From NCBI GenBank assembly GCA_016169945.1, contig JADLSH010000369.1:5226001-5290000 (forward strand): DNA of 64,000 bases. The letters run 5' to 3'. Position numbers and translations under genes: made by a program. The stretch comes from Trachythela sp. YZ-2020. Its lineage: Eukaryota > Cnidaria > Anthozoa > Malacalcyonacea > Clavulariidae. Below, in pieces: positions 47,601-59,253 of the stretch; position 1 is the stretch's first letter, and each line of letters begins with the position of its first letter. Below the pieces are notes generated by a model. It worked only from the letters and a program-made list of their open reading frames with translations. It had not been told where the DNA came from and searched no databases.

Positions 47601-50600
47601 ACCCTAACCAACCCTAACCCTAACCCTAACCCTAACCGAACCCTGATCCTAACAGCAATAGAACCACAACAACCTCACTGCAACAGAACCAAAGGCTCAC
47701 TGCAATCCAACTGCAGCCTTACCGCAATAAAACAATAGGCCAATAGCCTAACCGCAATCGAAACGCTACAACAACCGCAAGTTAACTGCAATAGCACCAC
47801 AACTTACTGCCGAACAAAACCGCAGCCTTACCGCTACTCTTGAATCACAATAAAACCGTTCCTATATATATACTTGCCTATAAAACTAGAAAGTTTTCTC
47901 GCATTTGTTGTAGTAATATATTTTTTCCTTCGTATAACATCGATAAAATATCCCCAGGCAGGTGACAAAATAGCTGACAAGACATACGGTAGTGAGCTAG
48001 CCAAACCAATCTAAAATGACACAGAACAAACTTAGTTCAACTCTTCTGCTAAAAATTAAATTGCCTGAGATAAGAATACAGCCCTTTTACCATTTTTGTT
48101 TTAGTTATTCGCATAAGAACGAAAAATAGGATTTGACATGTTATCTATTTAGAAAGAGTGCTTATCTACTATGGCACTATGCATAATAATATAAAGTCGC
48201 AACTCCGAGTTTCAAGTTAATACAATCTTCAGGCGACGAGATGTAAAGATCAACTAAATATTCAATTTATGCAACGCTAAAAATTGCGGTTAATGAAGTA
48301 ATATGTTCAAGAAGATTACATTTGCCCATTGCCAGTCTGTCAGCACAATTAGTGCATGCGCCAACAATTATAGCTGTTAGAACAAGGCGTTTATTCTCGT
48401 GTCCTGTTAATAAGTATAAAATATGATAAGAACTTGAACTTTGGAAACTTAGCATGTGAACAACTGATGCAAACTTGGGTCTAACCAATCAAAGAGTTCT
48501 CCCAAAGATAGCTGTCACCATCATGCATACAATGGCCCTCTTTGTACTAAAGGCATTTGGGTACAGTATATGCGTGTGCTGCTCATTCGCAAGATTTCCT
48601 TCAGTGTGTAAACAGTGCTAGTGAATTTTTTTTTCAAAGTTTGTTTCAAGGTATCAAACCTTGTACCACAAAAAACCAACCCACCTCCCCATAGGCAGAG
48701 CCGAGTACTGATCTATCAATTAAATTTACATGCTCCAATATATTCCAAGATTATCTATATGTAACTTGTAAATTTGTAACTAAATTGTTCAAAGAATTGA
48801 ATTAAATAAATAGAAGTGCTGTCCTTTGGGACAACACTTCGCCACGTGTAGTGCAATTTACAGGTCATTCAGGTCGAAAATGTGACCTAATGACCTGACC
48901 TAGAGACTCGATGGGTCAGTCATACATAGTTGAGTACCCTGCACCAATGGTTGGTCACCAAGTCCAACTAGGACTCAATTTCAACGAGCTGACTGATATC
49001 TAGAGGCCCACCGTCTCCTCTAGAATAACCTACAGTTTTTGCATGCTCTGTCAGGTCTTGAGTGCCCTTACTGTCTCAGTATAACTAATGGTGGTCCCTA
49101 GACCATCCGGTCTCAACTCGCTGAACAACATGCCAGAGCTGGCTCAACCCTCTGCCATCTAGAGGACCTCCGTCTCCCTAGACTGTTCGAGCACTTCCTT
49201 GCCCAAAATATATGCCACAAAATGCGTCTGTTGTGTGTGTTGTCTTGCTGGATTTGTCAAAGTACTTTACGATATATTTCAACATATTAAACTTCATTAA
49301 CTTTTGGATAATACTAATCCGCGAGTCACTTATAAAACTGTTTGAAACAAACAAACACACGAGTGATGTTTAGTAGACTATGTAATACTTACTGTCGTAA
49401 TGTCTAAGTTCAGGACATCTTTGAGATAGCTAGGAAACGAAATCATGAATGTATAAAAACTCCAGCAGTCTGTAAAGTTAGGAATAATGATCGCCCAGAC
49501 TCGTACCGAGGTTAGCATATATTTCCATGGAATATCACGAAACGATAGCTATAAGTGAAAAATACAGTATAGAGTTTATTACTTCATGTTTTAGCTCGCT
49601 ACTCTGGTTAAAGAAAATAAATGCAACCATCTATTTACAACACAACGTTTCGACACTCCATGCAGTCTAGTGTCTTCATTCTCGTCAGAAAACTTGTGAA
49701 CCATTACCCCCAAAACTGTTGGCCAGCAGACTTGTATCAATGTTGTTCCATGCAAGATCTTGTTATCAAGATATGTTCCCACTGCTTGCTCTCAGCTTGT
49801 TGACAAGTTTTCAACGGCTGTTGTCATTCTATATCAAGTTGCTACAAGGTTGTTGACTCAAAAGACTTGTTACGAATAGTTCCAACAATTTGTTATCATC
49901 CTGCAATTCGACAACTTGTTAACAAGTTGTAAGTCAAACTTGTAGCAACTTGATAGAATGACAACACTGTTACAAACTTGTTGACAAGCTTGCTACAAGT
50001 CTGTTGCGTCTTGTTGACATGATGTCAGAATTTTACTTGTTGAGCGATGATGCAGTGTGACCAGATCTTAAAATTCACCTATGCTAAACAGACAGCCAAA
50101 TTATGCTAGATTGTGATAAATTATGCTAAATTAGGGTAAATTGTGGAATCCGTATAAATTTACTTTAAAATGTTAATCTAAATTTGTTAAATTGTTAAAT
50201 GTCAACCCTTTAACAAGCCACAGTGCTGTTAATATGTCATAAAAGTACTAAAGAGCGAGCGCATGCTTCGTCCGCAAGCCCTCCCAAATGGTCGCTGCAA
50301 TAGAGAACGAAATTAATTTGGCTTGAAATAACCAGTTTTGGCAAGATTTTCAGGTTTTTTCTTCAAAAAAGGCTCGTTCATGGTTTTAAAAGGAGGTATT
50401 TTATTATTACACAACACAAATGCTTATCCTGTAACTTTATGCTAAGATTGTGCTAAATTTTCATTAATTATGCTAAACCTCTTCCCCAAATGGTAAAATT
50501 ATGCCAAACTAGCATAATTATGCTAAATCTGGTCACATTGCGACGATGTCATCCCTCGATTTCGATTACTTCCATTTACTTAAACCAGGGTAGCGAGCGA

Positions 50601-53600
50601 AAAGTCCAGTATGTCTGATGCACCTGGTTGGCCGTTGGCGTGCTCCCGAACGTTAAATCGTGTTTGCTTCATACACAATGCATGATGCTGCGTACAAGGT
50701 ATCCAATATACATACATTTTTATTCCAGTGTTTTCCTATAAGTTCTAGTTCAGCTTTAGTAATATTGGGATGGTCACTTGGCTCTTCGTAGACAAAATAT
50801 AACCAACAGAAATACCACAGGATTCCCTGTACACCTGAATAAGATAGAATCATAGAAAATACAGCATAAAGAGTAAATGGTTAAAAATGAAAAATATTTT
50901 AGTTTGTTTTAAATCGACATAAATATTGGCGATAACAATTTGACAATATTTTCGAATGAGGTGAACACAAATTAGATGTTATACATGCACAAACCTTTCT
51001 TTGAAAACCTTGATGAATACGATGTAATGAAATTTCACACACTACTTTTTATGATTGCATTGTGAAGAGCAAATATGATATTTTGTAAACTAAACATTCT
51101 TAGCAAGTCGATGTGTAGATATATAAGCATTTGAACATCAATTTGATTGATGCCACGTACTTTGAATAATTATTTACTGGAAAAAATATACGCAATATCA
51201 TGACTTTTTAATGTCCCGCTTACCCCAAATATGATTTTTGGAATATGTAATTTTTGGGTCATTCAAAGAATGATTTATATATTCGTTGAAAATAGCCTCA
51301 TCTTTATCGACTTTTCAGATGCATTGCAAATTCATTTTCCTTTGCTTTTTCAGTAAATCATAATATTGCATTGTGACATCATAGTTACGGTCAGATATGC
51401 ATATCAAACATTGTTTTTCAGGCACCTTTGGAGGGGGGGGGGAGTATTGGAGAGGGGAGCCTATTTAAGAGGGGGCTTATTTTTTCTTCAGTAAAATGAA
51501 ATGATAATTTTGTTTAAGCACAGTACAATATGTGAAGAAACCAAAAAGATCTTATCAAAACACTTGTTTTTTTTTGTGATAATGGGGGGGGGGTGGTTAT
51601 TAGAGAGGTGGGCTTATTAGAGAGGGGGGCTATTAGAGAGGTGGGCCTATTAGAGAGGGGGGCTTATTAGAGAGGGGGATTATTAGAGAGATTATGGTAT
51701 AAACAGAATGAAGCCATAATCATAAAGAAAATGGTGTAAAATTTCGTTACATATAAGCGCTCTAAATTTACACTGCACGCATGTTTGCAGGACACGACGA
51801 AAGAATTTGGAAAACATACCAAAGAAATAGAATACGGACGGCCATCCCCAAGAACTGCCAGCGAGAACACCGCTCAGTGAATTTGCAAATACAGTTCCCC
51901 ATAGCAATCCTGGAAGAATAATGGATAAATTTCAGTCCAGGTAAAATAAAAGCAATAAATACTGTATTTGGGTACGAAATAATAAATAAAAATTATGAGA
52001 AATCGTACTTTTTTCTGTGGTAAATTCTGTCTCAAATACGGGTTGAAATATCTTGCTAACAAAAAGTCAAGTATATATATTATACGGCGGTTGACTGTTG
52101 TGTAAAACTACCTGAAATATACAATAATAATCATTGTATTTTTCAGGTAGTTTTACACAACAGTCAACCGCCGTATTTGTTATACTATCACACTGGCACC
52201 GCCACGTTCGAAGTATATATATTCGCGCATAAATTACGCAGCATTATAAATTATTTTACAAAGTCTGGAAAAGCAAGAAAAACTTTTCAATTATAACTTT
52301 CTCATGTATAGTATACCTGAATATACTACCATCATAGAAATACTTCTTTCGTAAACTGGAGACCATTTACTTATTAATGATATTCCTGAAGCAGCAACCA
52401 AACCCTTGATAAAAAGCAATTATATATTAAGAACGAAATTTGACACCATTGTGAAGAAAATTATAAATGACCAAATACGATATTATGTTGAACTTCCTTG
52501 ATTACTTCGTTCTCACTTCATATTTAAATATGGAACAAAGTTACTAGTATCACATGTAGCATTGCATAATGAGTTTATAATGGCAAAACGTCAAGATCTT
52601 GGGACATTATGCATCATGAAAAATCATAGCCTGTATAAAAATCATAACGACATGCATGTGTGTAATAAAAGTGTTAAGTTATAAAGTGTTTTTTTCAGTA
52701 TTTCATTATGGAATGTGACATCATAGTGTGATGGTCATTTGCATATAAAAAAAAAGGTTCGGCAAAAAAGTTTAAATAAATTTTTTGGCAAAATACCTTA
52801 TTTAGGGATAATAAATTATTTTCACAATGCAATCGCACAAAAGTACTGTGAAATGTTGTTTCTGTAACACTTTAACAAATATTATTCTCATAGAATTATC
52901 ACCGTAGCTTGCATAAATAGTAACTATAATACATGGTCACGGTTTTTCACGCACTGGTAGTATTATCCTGACCATGACTGACACAGAAACACTCAAATTC
53001 AACACTAACCAAAAAGGCTCCTTCCATGATACGCAAGAATATAAACGCATACACATTCTGTCGCACGATGAACGGTGTAAAAAGAGTAAGAACTGATGAA
53101 CCAAATATTGCAATACCCAGTAGAAACGAACCACCATATTTGACACATAGCAGTCCAGCTGGTATTTGCAGAGCAGTGTAACTCCAGTATAACGACGCTA
53201 ATATTGTGCCTAGGGGCGATAAAATTGTAAATTGCTATCAACAAAAATCATATTGTGATATACAATTTCAAAATTCAGATAACATATTCATCCCACTATT
53301 GGTACGTTTCAGGAAACGTTACAGGACAGCAGATGGTGGTCAACTTCAGAAATGTTGACACTTATAAATATGAGCAAGATATTTGAACTACATCTTTCGA
53401 TTCTATTTATTTTCCACCAACTACAAGACTATACCACAAATAATGAAAGGAATTCACATTACTAAGATGTTGTTGTTATCGTGACGAATATTTTAAATGT
53501 TAGCGTATTCAAAAATACAAACTAATTGAACCTTGAAATTGTTTATCCCAGTGAAACTCTGGTTCCTGGAAAAGTAGAAAAAATACAACAATTATAGTTT

Positions 53601-54718
53601 ATCCAGAACTGTTCTCATAGGTGTATGACCAAGCTAGTAGTAGCAACGTGGTCATGCTATGGGGCAAACTATTAATTATTTACATTACTCAAACGTTAAA
53701 AATGTTTTGTGTTTATACTATCTATATAAGTGGACGTATATTGGCATAGCATGTAGAGTTGTCTTCGCCTTATTTGAAATCATATTCAAACTCACCATGT
53801 CTCTAGATAAATGAGGTCCAGAACTATTATAATGCTTTCCTTCACCATTAGTCATTGCCACAATGGTAACATTTACACACATACGTACGCAGTACATATT
53901 AAAATTGGCCAACGTTATAAGAACGATAATTATATAACGTTTTGGAATTGCTGGAAATAAGCGAGGTTTGGATTCTTTAGCACTGGTGCAGATTGGACCA
54001 TTCTTGTCTATTTCACTGTTCACATTCAGAGGTTGTGTTTTTTCACTATATAAAATAACATGTTCATATTATAAAAGTTTTGCAACACGGAATGTTTGTT
54101 TGTTTGTTTGTTTTCATGTTTATTTGTTTGTTTGTTCATTTGTTCATTTGTTTGTTCATTTGTTCATTTGTTTGTTCATTTGTTTGTTTGTTTGTTTGTT
54201 TGTTTGTTTGTTTGTTTGTTTGTTTGTTTGTTTGTTTGTTTGTTTGTTTGTTTGTTGTTTGTTTGTTTGTTTGTTTGTTTGTTTGTTTGTTTGTTTGTTT
54301 GTTTGTTTGTTTGTTTGTTTGTTTGTTTGTTTGTTTGTTTGTTTGTTTGTTTGTTTGTTTGTTTGTTTGTTTGTTTGTTTGTTAATCTTAGCATACTTCA
54401 TAGAACCTGACAGAACTCACAATTATTCACTTTATTCTTTCTTTCTTTTTTTTCTTTACCAACTGACTTGTTTCCTTACTATCTCAGTCATGTATTTATT
54501 TGATATGTCTTTATGTGTATTTTATGCAAATCAATTTTAGTTAATATAAATATAACATACCATAGCTCAATATCACCATGATTTATTTCACTATCCGAGT
54601 GTGGATAAATATATCTGCCCATTTCACCATGAAGCTTTCGTGTTGGTTCATTGGAGCCTTCTGAGAGTAGATTGGTTCGATCATTTTGATATTCCTCGAT
54701 CTCCTCGTCACTAATCAT
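42863..54718 (-). CDS. SLC17A5: Sialin-like SLC17 anion/sialic-acid transporter
   Basis: Eleven exons join to 527 aa: 54718-54561, 54045-53796, 53565-53532, 53209-53010, 52404-52317, 51909-51820, 50834-50716, 49548-49393, 48010-47878, 44374-44136, 42979-42863. The fold is a major-facilitator protein with about 12 helices. TM1 is residues 90-112 with the family-conserved Arg (R107, [11 protein letters not shown]). Other family segments are [32 protein letters not shown] and [14 protein letters not shown]. The N-terminus carries DRTNLL (13-18), a DxxxLL dileucine signal like the lysosomal one in sialin. Known members export sialic acid from lysosomes or load anions into vesicles; which substrate applies here is inference. 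The intron after 47878 starts GC instead of GT. Introns hold a LINE, MITEs, satellites and microsatellites. Confidence 0.92.
43380..43530 (+). mobile_element. LINE RT C-terminal remnant in SLC17 intron 10
   Basis: The plus frame [20 protein letters not shown] resembles the tail of CR1/L2-like reverse transcriptases. A stop follows soon after. Antisense to the host gene. Confidence 0.45.
44637..46800 (-). mobile_element. LINE D in SLC17 intron 9, sense to the host gene
   Basis: RT segments read 46774-46160 ([37 protein letters not shown]), then GSILGP and YADDT at about 46100-46030, then the C-terminal region 45822-45400. The 3' end at 44637-44669 is a nine-unit TTA repeat preceded by CTGTTAGCCGTTACCCTCTT. 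The coding region has frameshifts and a MITE insertion (45194-45412). It is 5'-truncated; the endonuclease is absent. Confidence 0.8.
45194..45412. mobile_element. 219-bp MITE inserted in LINE D
   Basis: GTAAGGCCTGCTCTGGGACC is inverted at the right end with few mismatches. The interior is built of CCTTAACTCGC/CCTTAAATCGC words repeated about ten times. The LINE reading frame around ...RLNGQ is interrupted exactly here. The target duplication is uncertain (TGCGTA against TACGTA). Confidence 0.75.
46800..47870. repeat. 22-bp satellite with interstitial telomere-like tracts
   Basis: From about 47,040 to 47,575 the unit AAACACAGCCTTACCACAAC plus AG repeats about 24 times, with variants forming longer duplicated blocks. 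The flanks (46,800-47,040 and 47,640-47,840) hold degenerate AGCCTAACCGCAATCGAACC units. CCCTAA tracts lie at 47443-47487 and 47577-47637 (about ten units in the second). All lie in SLC17 intron 9, with the G/T-rich strand as the transcript sense. Confidence 0.9.
48740..48850 (+). repeat. Possible LINE 3' hairpin tail
   Basis: GAAGTGCTGTCC-TTT-GGGACAACACTTC forms a near-perfect hairpin at 48811-48838, preceded by AATTAAATAAATA. This resembles the conserved 3' hairpins of some LINE families; no coding part is attached. Confidence 0.35.
49795..50040. repeat. CAACTTGTTGACAAG-type inverted repeat
   Basis: GTTGTCATTCTATATCAAGT and its near inverse ACTTGATAGAATGACAAC (about 49,820 and 49,950) bracket AACTTGTTAACAAGTTGT, itself palindromic. 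Probably a MITE of the family also seen at 41.8 kb. Lies in SLC17 intron 7. Confidence 0.6.
50053..50540. mobile_element. 488-bp hAT-type MITE in SLC17 intron 7
   Basis: CAGTGTGACCAGATC at the left and the inverse of CAATGTGACCAGATT at the right. Flanks are CGATGATG and CGACGATG (7 of 8 identical). AAATTATGCTAAATT-like words recur near both ends. No ORF. Confidence 0.8.
51424..51692. repeat. G-rich minisatellite in SLC17 intron 6
   Basis: GGGCTTATTAGAGAGG-type units of about 17 bp repeat six or seven times at 51583-51692. Related G-rich sequence lies at 51424-51480. Confidence 0.75.
52082..52176. repeat. 95-bp near-perfect palindrome (mini-MITE)
   Basis: 44-bp arms starting ATACGGCGGTTGACTGTTGT match at 43 positions, with a 7-bp loop. 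TA at the outer edges fits a mariner-type insertion. Lies in SLC17 intron 5. Confidence 0.85.
54091..54382. repeat. (GTTT)n microsatellite in SLC17 intron 1
   Basis: Nearly pure TTTG repeats of about 290 bp, with GTTCATTT variants at the left and one phase slip near 54,255. The open frames across it are not genes. Confidence 0.95.
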
Positions 54719-54946
54719 TGTTATTTCCTGTAGATAAACATTAATTTAACCGGAAGTATTTACATTCATTGATATTAATAGTAACGACACTATAGCATGA
54801 AATTGACATTTTATAAATAAGAAGAGTTGTTATGGGAGTTTGGTGTAAACATAAGCGTAAAATATAGAAATAAATTGATACAAAAGACAGAAGATTAATC
54901 AAATATTATACATGGTCCTTCGAGATTCGGATTAAACGATTGTGAG

Positions 54947-56272
54947 ATGTCTGCCGTGACGAAAAAGAAGAAAATACGCCAAGGACACCGAGCTTACGCT
55001 TCGAAAATACTGGGAAATGTGAAAAGCGTAATACAGAATTATGAACCGTCGAATGAGAACCGATTGAGACAACTCAAGATTTCCTTAGAAGAGAGGCTAA
55101 AGAAACTGAAAACCTTACACGAAGAAATACTTGAAGTTATTGAAGATGACAGCGAAATTACGAGCGAAATAGAAGAGTCCGGAGAGTTTACCGAGAATAT
55201 TTATGGAGCTATTGTAGAGATCGACAGTGTGTTGTCGGCGCAAATTACACCAACAACTAGAAAACAACGGAGACAGTTTAATCGCAGAGACACAGAGTTT
55301 AACGCAGAGCAATGAATCGAAGAATAAACACGCGAAATTACCGAAACTTGTATTAAATACCTTTTACGGAGAACTAACTCAATGGCTGTCGTTTTGGAAT
55401 TGTTTTGAAAGCGCTGTTCATAAGAACGATGAACTGTCTATAGTGGACAAATTTAATTATCTCAAGAGTCTTTTGAAAGGTTCAGCAGCGTCGACAATCG
55501 CAGGTCTACAATGCAAAGTTGTCACCAACGTAGAAGCGAGAAAACAAATTTTAATGAAACAAGGACGGTGTTTTAGATGCCTTCAACGAAACCACATCGC
55601 CCGAGATTGCCAAACGAAAACAACTTGTCAAAAGTGCTCCAGAAAACACTACGTTAGTATATGCGAAAGAGAACAACAACAAAAACGAGACAACCTTGGA
55701 AAATCGCCAGAAGAAAAGTCCAACCAGTCCAGCACACTATACATTAGCTCACGAAACTCCATTTTACTGCAAACCGCGCAAGCTTTCGTTGGATTAAGAG
55801 AGCCAAAATCGGGGGTTCATGTTAGAGTTATCTTCGACTCGGGAAGTCAGAAGAGTTTCATTAAAAGAAGTGTGCGAGATCAACTGAAATTAGCAGCAAT
55901 AGCCAAGGAGTCGTTGGTAATAAAACATTCGAAAGTAATGAGATCTATCGTACGGAAACTTGTGATAAAGTTCAATTCGCCGTCGGAGATATTGGAGGAC
56001 ATTCCTCGACCAGAATGGAAGCCTACGTTGTGTCTGATATTTGTGCGCCAATTTCTAGTCAAGAAATCGACCGAGCGAAACGTTGTTATGCTCACTCAAG
56101 GAAAATCGACTTGGCTGATTGTAACAACGGTAACGAAGAGATGGAAATCCAGTTGCTGATCGGAGCAGATTGCAAGAGGAGAGAAGGAGATTGGTCCAGT
56201 GGCGAGCAAAACCAATCTCGGACGAGTACTATCGGGTCCAATTTCAGCTACGAAGAAACAAAAACTGTCTAA
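54947..56272 (+). pseudogene. BEL/Pao gag and protease, frameshifted and deleted
   Basis: The first frame (54947-55315) gives a basic N-terminus and coiled coil (RLRQLKISLEERLKKLKTLHEE). A second frame (55227-56159) continues with FYGELTQWLSFWNCFESAVH, typical of BEL/Pao Gag. It then jumps from SAASTIAGLQ straight to the zinc-knuckle region CFRCLQRNHIARDC, so roughly the central capsid part is lost. CQKCSRKHYVSIC is a second knuckle. The protease motif FDSGSQKSFI is intact. The frame shifts again near 56,010-56,200 before RT. Confidence 0.8.
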
Positions 56273-57236
56273 CGTAAATTTTGTTTCAGCACATGTTCTA
56301 AAGATCGCAGGAGATTACCAAGAGAAGCCCGCAGCAGAAGAATTACTTCACCAATTGTGGGATATCGAGTCCATTCGTATACGAGATAAAGAATCGTTTT
56401 TGAAGAACGTCACCTTTGAAGATGGAAGATACTCCGTTAGTTTACCATTAAAGGAACAGCATGAACTTTTACCAGACAACTATGACCTGAGCTTAGCGAG
56501 ATTGAATACCTTAGTTAAACGTCTGCATAAAGACCCACCAATCCTTCGAGAGTACAACGGAATTATCGAGGAACAGCTTCACAAAGGAATAGTTGAAAGA
56601 GTTGAAGAGTCACAAGAACAACAAGTCAGTCAGACCTATGGTCAGATACATTATTTACCACATCAAGCGGTAATCAGAAAAGACGCATTAACCACGAAGA
56701 CGCGAGTGGTTTTCGATGCCAGTGCGAAGGTCAGCAAGAGTTATCCTTCTTTGAACGACTGCATTTATACCGACCCGTCTCTAACAGCCGGAATCTTTGA
56801 CATACTACTACGCTTCAGACGAAACAAAGTAGGACTAGTTGCCGACATAGAAAAGGCATTTTTGAACATAGCTATTGACGAGGAGCAAATTCCTATGACT
56901 GGACGATTCCTATGGCTGGACGACATCAACAGCGAAGACCCAAATGTCGAAGTTTATCGATTTGCCAGAGTTATTTTTGGAATGAACTGTTCCCCTTTCC
57001 TCTTAAATGCTACGTTGCAGCATCACGTTTCTGAGCATTACGTTAAGGATCCAGCTTTTGCTAAAGCCCTGTTAGATGCTTTGTACGTGGATGACTGGAC
57101 ATCAGGCGAAGAAGATGAAAGTCGAGCGTATGAACTGTATCGTGAAACCAACGGATGTTTTGCTTCAGGAAGTTTTCAAATTGCGAAAATGGGCATCGAA
57201 CAACAAAGCAGTCATCGAGAAAATTACCAAGAATAG
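56199..57236 (+). pseudogene. BEL/Pao reverse transcriptase segment
   Basis: A 345-codon frame with RVVFDASAK, LVADIEKAFLNI (first catalytic Asp) and ALYVDDWTSG (YVDD box) looks catalytically intact. It ends at a stop at 57236, and the connection and RNase H-like part continues in other frames (LFDPLGFISPVTV at about 57,470; TIPRLELIAAL-like at 57,810) with several breaks. It was therefore active fairly recently but is now broken. Confidence 0.85.
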
Positions 57237-57299
57237 AGAAAAAAGAGAAGTAAAAAGAACTCGGACATCGCCGCAGAGGGAGACGAATCGTATGCCAAA

Positions 57300-58668
57300 A
57301 CCACTGTAGGTGGTCTGGATGAAATCGACCCTGCTACGGAGCACAAGGTCTTGGGACTTAACTGGAACCTGGAAAGCGATACATTCACTTTGAAACTGAA
57401 CAAGATCTCTAATCTTGGAAAGAGTCTTGAACCAACTTAACGGAACGTTTTGAAAGTTACTGCCAAATTGTTTGATCCTTTGGGCTTTATTTCGCCAGTG
57501 ACAGTGCAACTTCGCATGCTACTGCAAGATCTGTGTGCCAAGAAATATGACTGGGAAAATATCATTTCCCAATCAAGTACCAAGTTCGAAAGTGGCTGGA
57601 TGATGCAGAGAAAGTTGACCATATTGATATTCAACGTTATTACTTCCCAACTACGACGAAGAGAATAGAATCGGTCACTCTTCATGGATTTGGCGACGCG
57701 TCAAAAGGAGCTTACTGTGCGGTGGTTTATCTGTGCGTAGAAACTGAGGACGGCTACGTGACAAGTCTTGTGGCTTCAAAGAGCAGAGTAGCACCCTTGA
57801 CACCTATGACGATACCAAGACTTGAACTGATCGCTGCACTCATTATATTCTTGCACGTCTGATTTCCACAGTAAAGGAAATTTCTGTTGGACAGATAGCA
57901 TCACGGTCTACTATTGGATTCAATCAAATAGAGAATTCAAGCAATTTGTTCAGAATAGAATCGATAAAATCCTGAAACTGACAAACGCAAAAAACTGGCG
58001 ACATTGCGCAGGAAAGACTAATCCAGCAGACATTGATTCCAGAGGATGTCTACCAACAGAACTTGTAAACAATGACTTGTGGTGGAACGGTCCTACATGG
58101 TTAAAGGAGTCACCACAGAGTTATCCAATGTCAGAGAAGATAAAAGAAACCGTAGTCTAAAGGAACTACGAGTTAAAGCAACATCGACCACTACAGAGAC
58201 ACTTGGATTCGAGATTGTCAGAGAGAACTTGAACAGCAGCCGAACTACGAAACCTTGAAACAACAACTTGGGATATACAAGGATACAGAACACATCCTGA
58301 GATGCAAAGGAAGATTGGATCACGCGTCACTGCCAGAGGAAACCAGACATCCAGTGTTACTACCACGAAACCACAAACTTTCCAGTCTTGTTGTTGAATC
58401 GTGTCACGAGAAAGTACATCATGGTAGCATAAAGGAAACGCTAGCAGAAGTTAGAAGTGTTTATTGGATCCCAAAGGGAAGACAGTTCGTGCGAAAAATT
58501 CTGCAACGGTGTGCAATATGTAAGAAGATTCAAGGTACTACTTTTCGACCACCCCAACCAGCTCACATACCCGAAATCAGAGTTACAGAAACAGCTGCAT
58601 TAACCCACGTTTGCGTAAACATAAGCGTAAAATATAGAAATAAATTGATACAAAAGACAGAAGATTAA
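57300..58668 (+). pseudogene. BEL/Pao RNase H-like region and truncated integrase
   Basis: Fragments in shifting frames lead to 58255-58668. This last part encodes the pre-integrase linker and the H2C2 zinc finger (HEKVHH...CAICKK). The reading frame then runs into LTR sequence at 58,612 (KYRNKLIQKTED) where the integrase core should start, so the DDE core is absent altogether. Confidence 0.8.
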
Positions 58669-58802
58669 TCAAATATTATACATTCCCTGTACTTATAATT
58701 GTGTAATCTAAGCAAAGGATAAAAACATTTGTAGAATATAACGTTGAAAGGTTTTTGTAGATGGAAAGTTCGAGCAGAAAATTATATACATTATTACATA
58801 TT

Positions 58803-58848
58803 TTAGACCTAATCAGGAGCAGGTGCGTAAAGTGCAACTATGGATGCC
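58803..58848 (-). mobile_element. SINE tail fragment
   Basis: TTTAGACCTAATCAGGAGCA and the next 25 bases match the tail of the SINE at 9581-9623. The tRNA-like head is absent, so this copy is truncated. Confidence 0.6.
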
Positions 58849-59253
58849 AATGTATCACTTTGGTCACTACCTGAAAAAAGCAGATAAAGAAAGACTTTCG
58901 TCGGGAAGTTAAGGCCATGACGCCATGTTACACGGGGCAATTTGACACAGAGTGCTGTTATGTAAAAAGTGTATTCGCAGAGAAATTGTGAGCATGAATC
59001 TATTGAATCTCGTTTTACTTTGCCAATATTTTTCTTGCTATTCATGCCCAGAAGGCCACAAAGAAATGAACCAGAATGATAGTATCGGTGGAGTGAAACG
59101 GGGTAATTTTCTGTACTGATGTACATTTCTACATAACATCGCTCTCGGCGCTATAACCGGAATGTTGTTTAGCCAGAGTTTATTGTAGAATACTACCGAG
59201 ATTAGACCCCCGCGCATGAGATATCAATTATTCATATACCCATTGGCATTGAA

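Larger units (their letters stand above)
54828..58683 (+). mobile_element. BEL/Pao LTR retrotransposon copy 2, internally deleted
   Basis: A 69-bp sequence is identical at 54845-54913 and 58615-58683. It fits the 3' part of paired LTRs ending ATTATACA, followed at the left by TGGTCCTTCGAG as a possible primer-binding site. A left LTR start at TGTTATGGGAG (54828) would make an 85-bp LTR, which is short. Between them lie gag, protease, RT, RNase H-like and integrase zinc-finger sequence in the usual order. The integrase core and the start of the right LTR are missing in one deletion near 58,610. Confidence 0.8.

Noticed and set aside
53968..54540. Open frames of up to 190 codons of CLFV or NKQT repeats
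   Set aside because: Products of the (GTTT)n microsatellite in SLC17 intron 1, with no gene signals.
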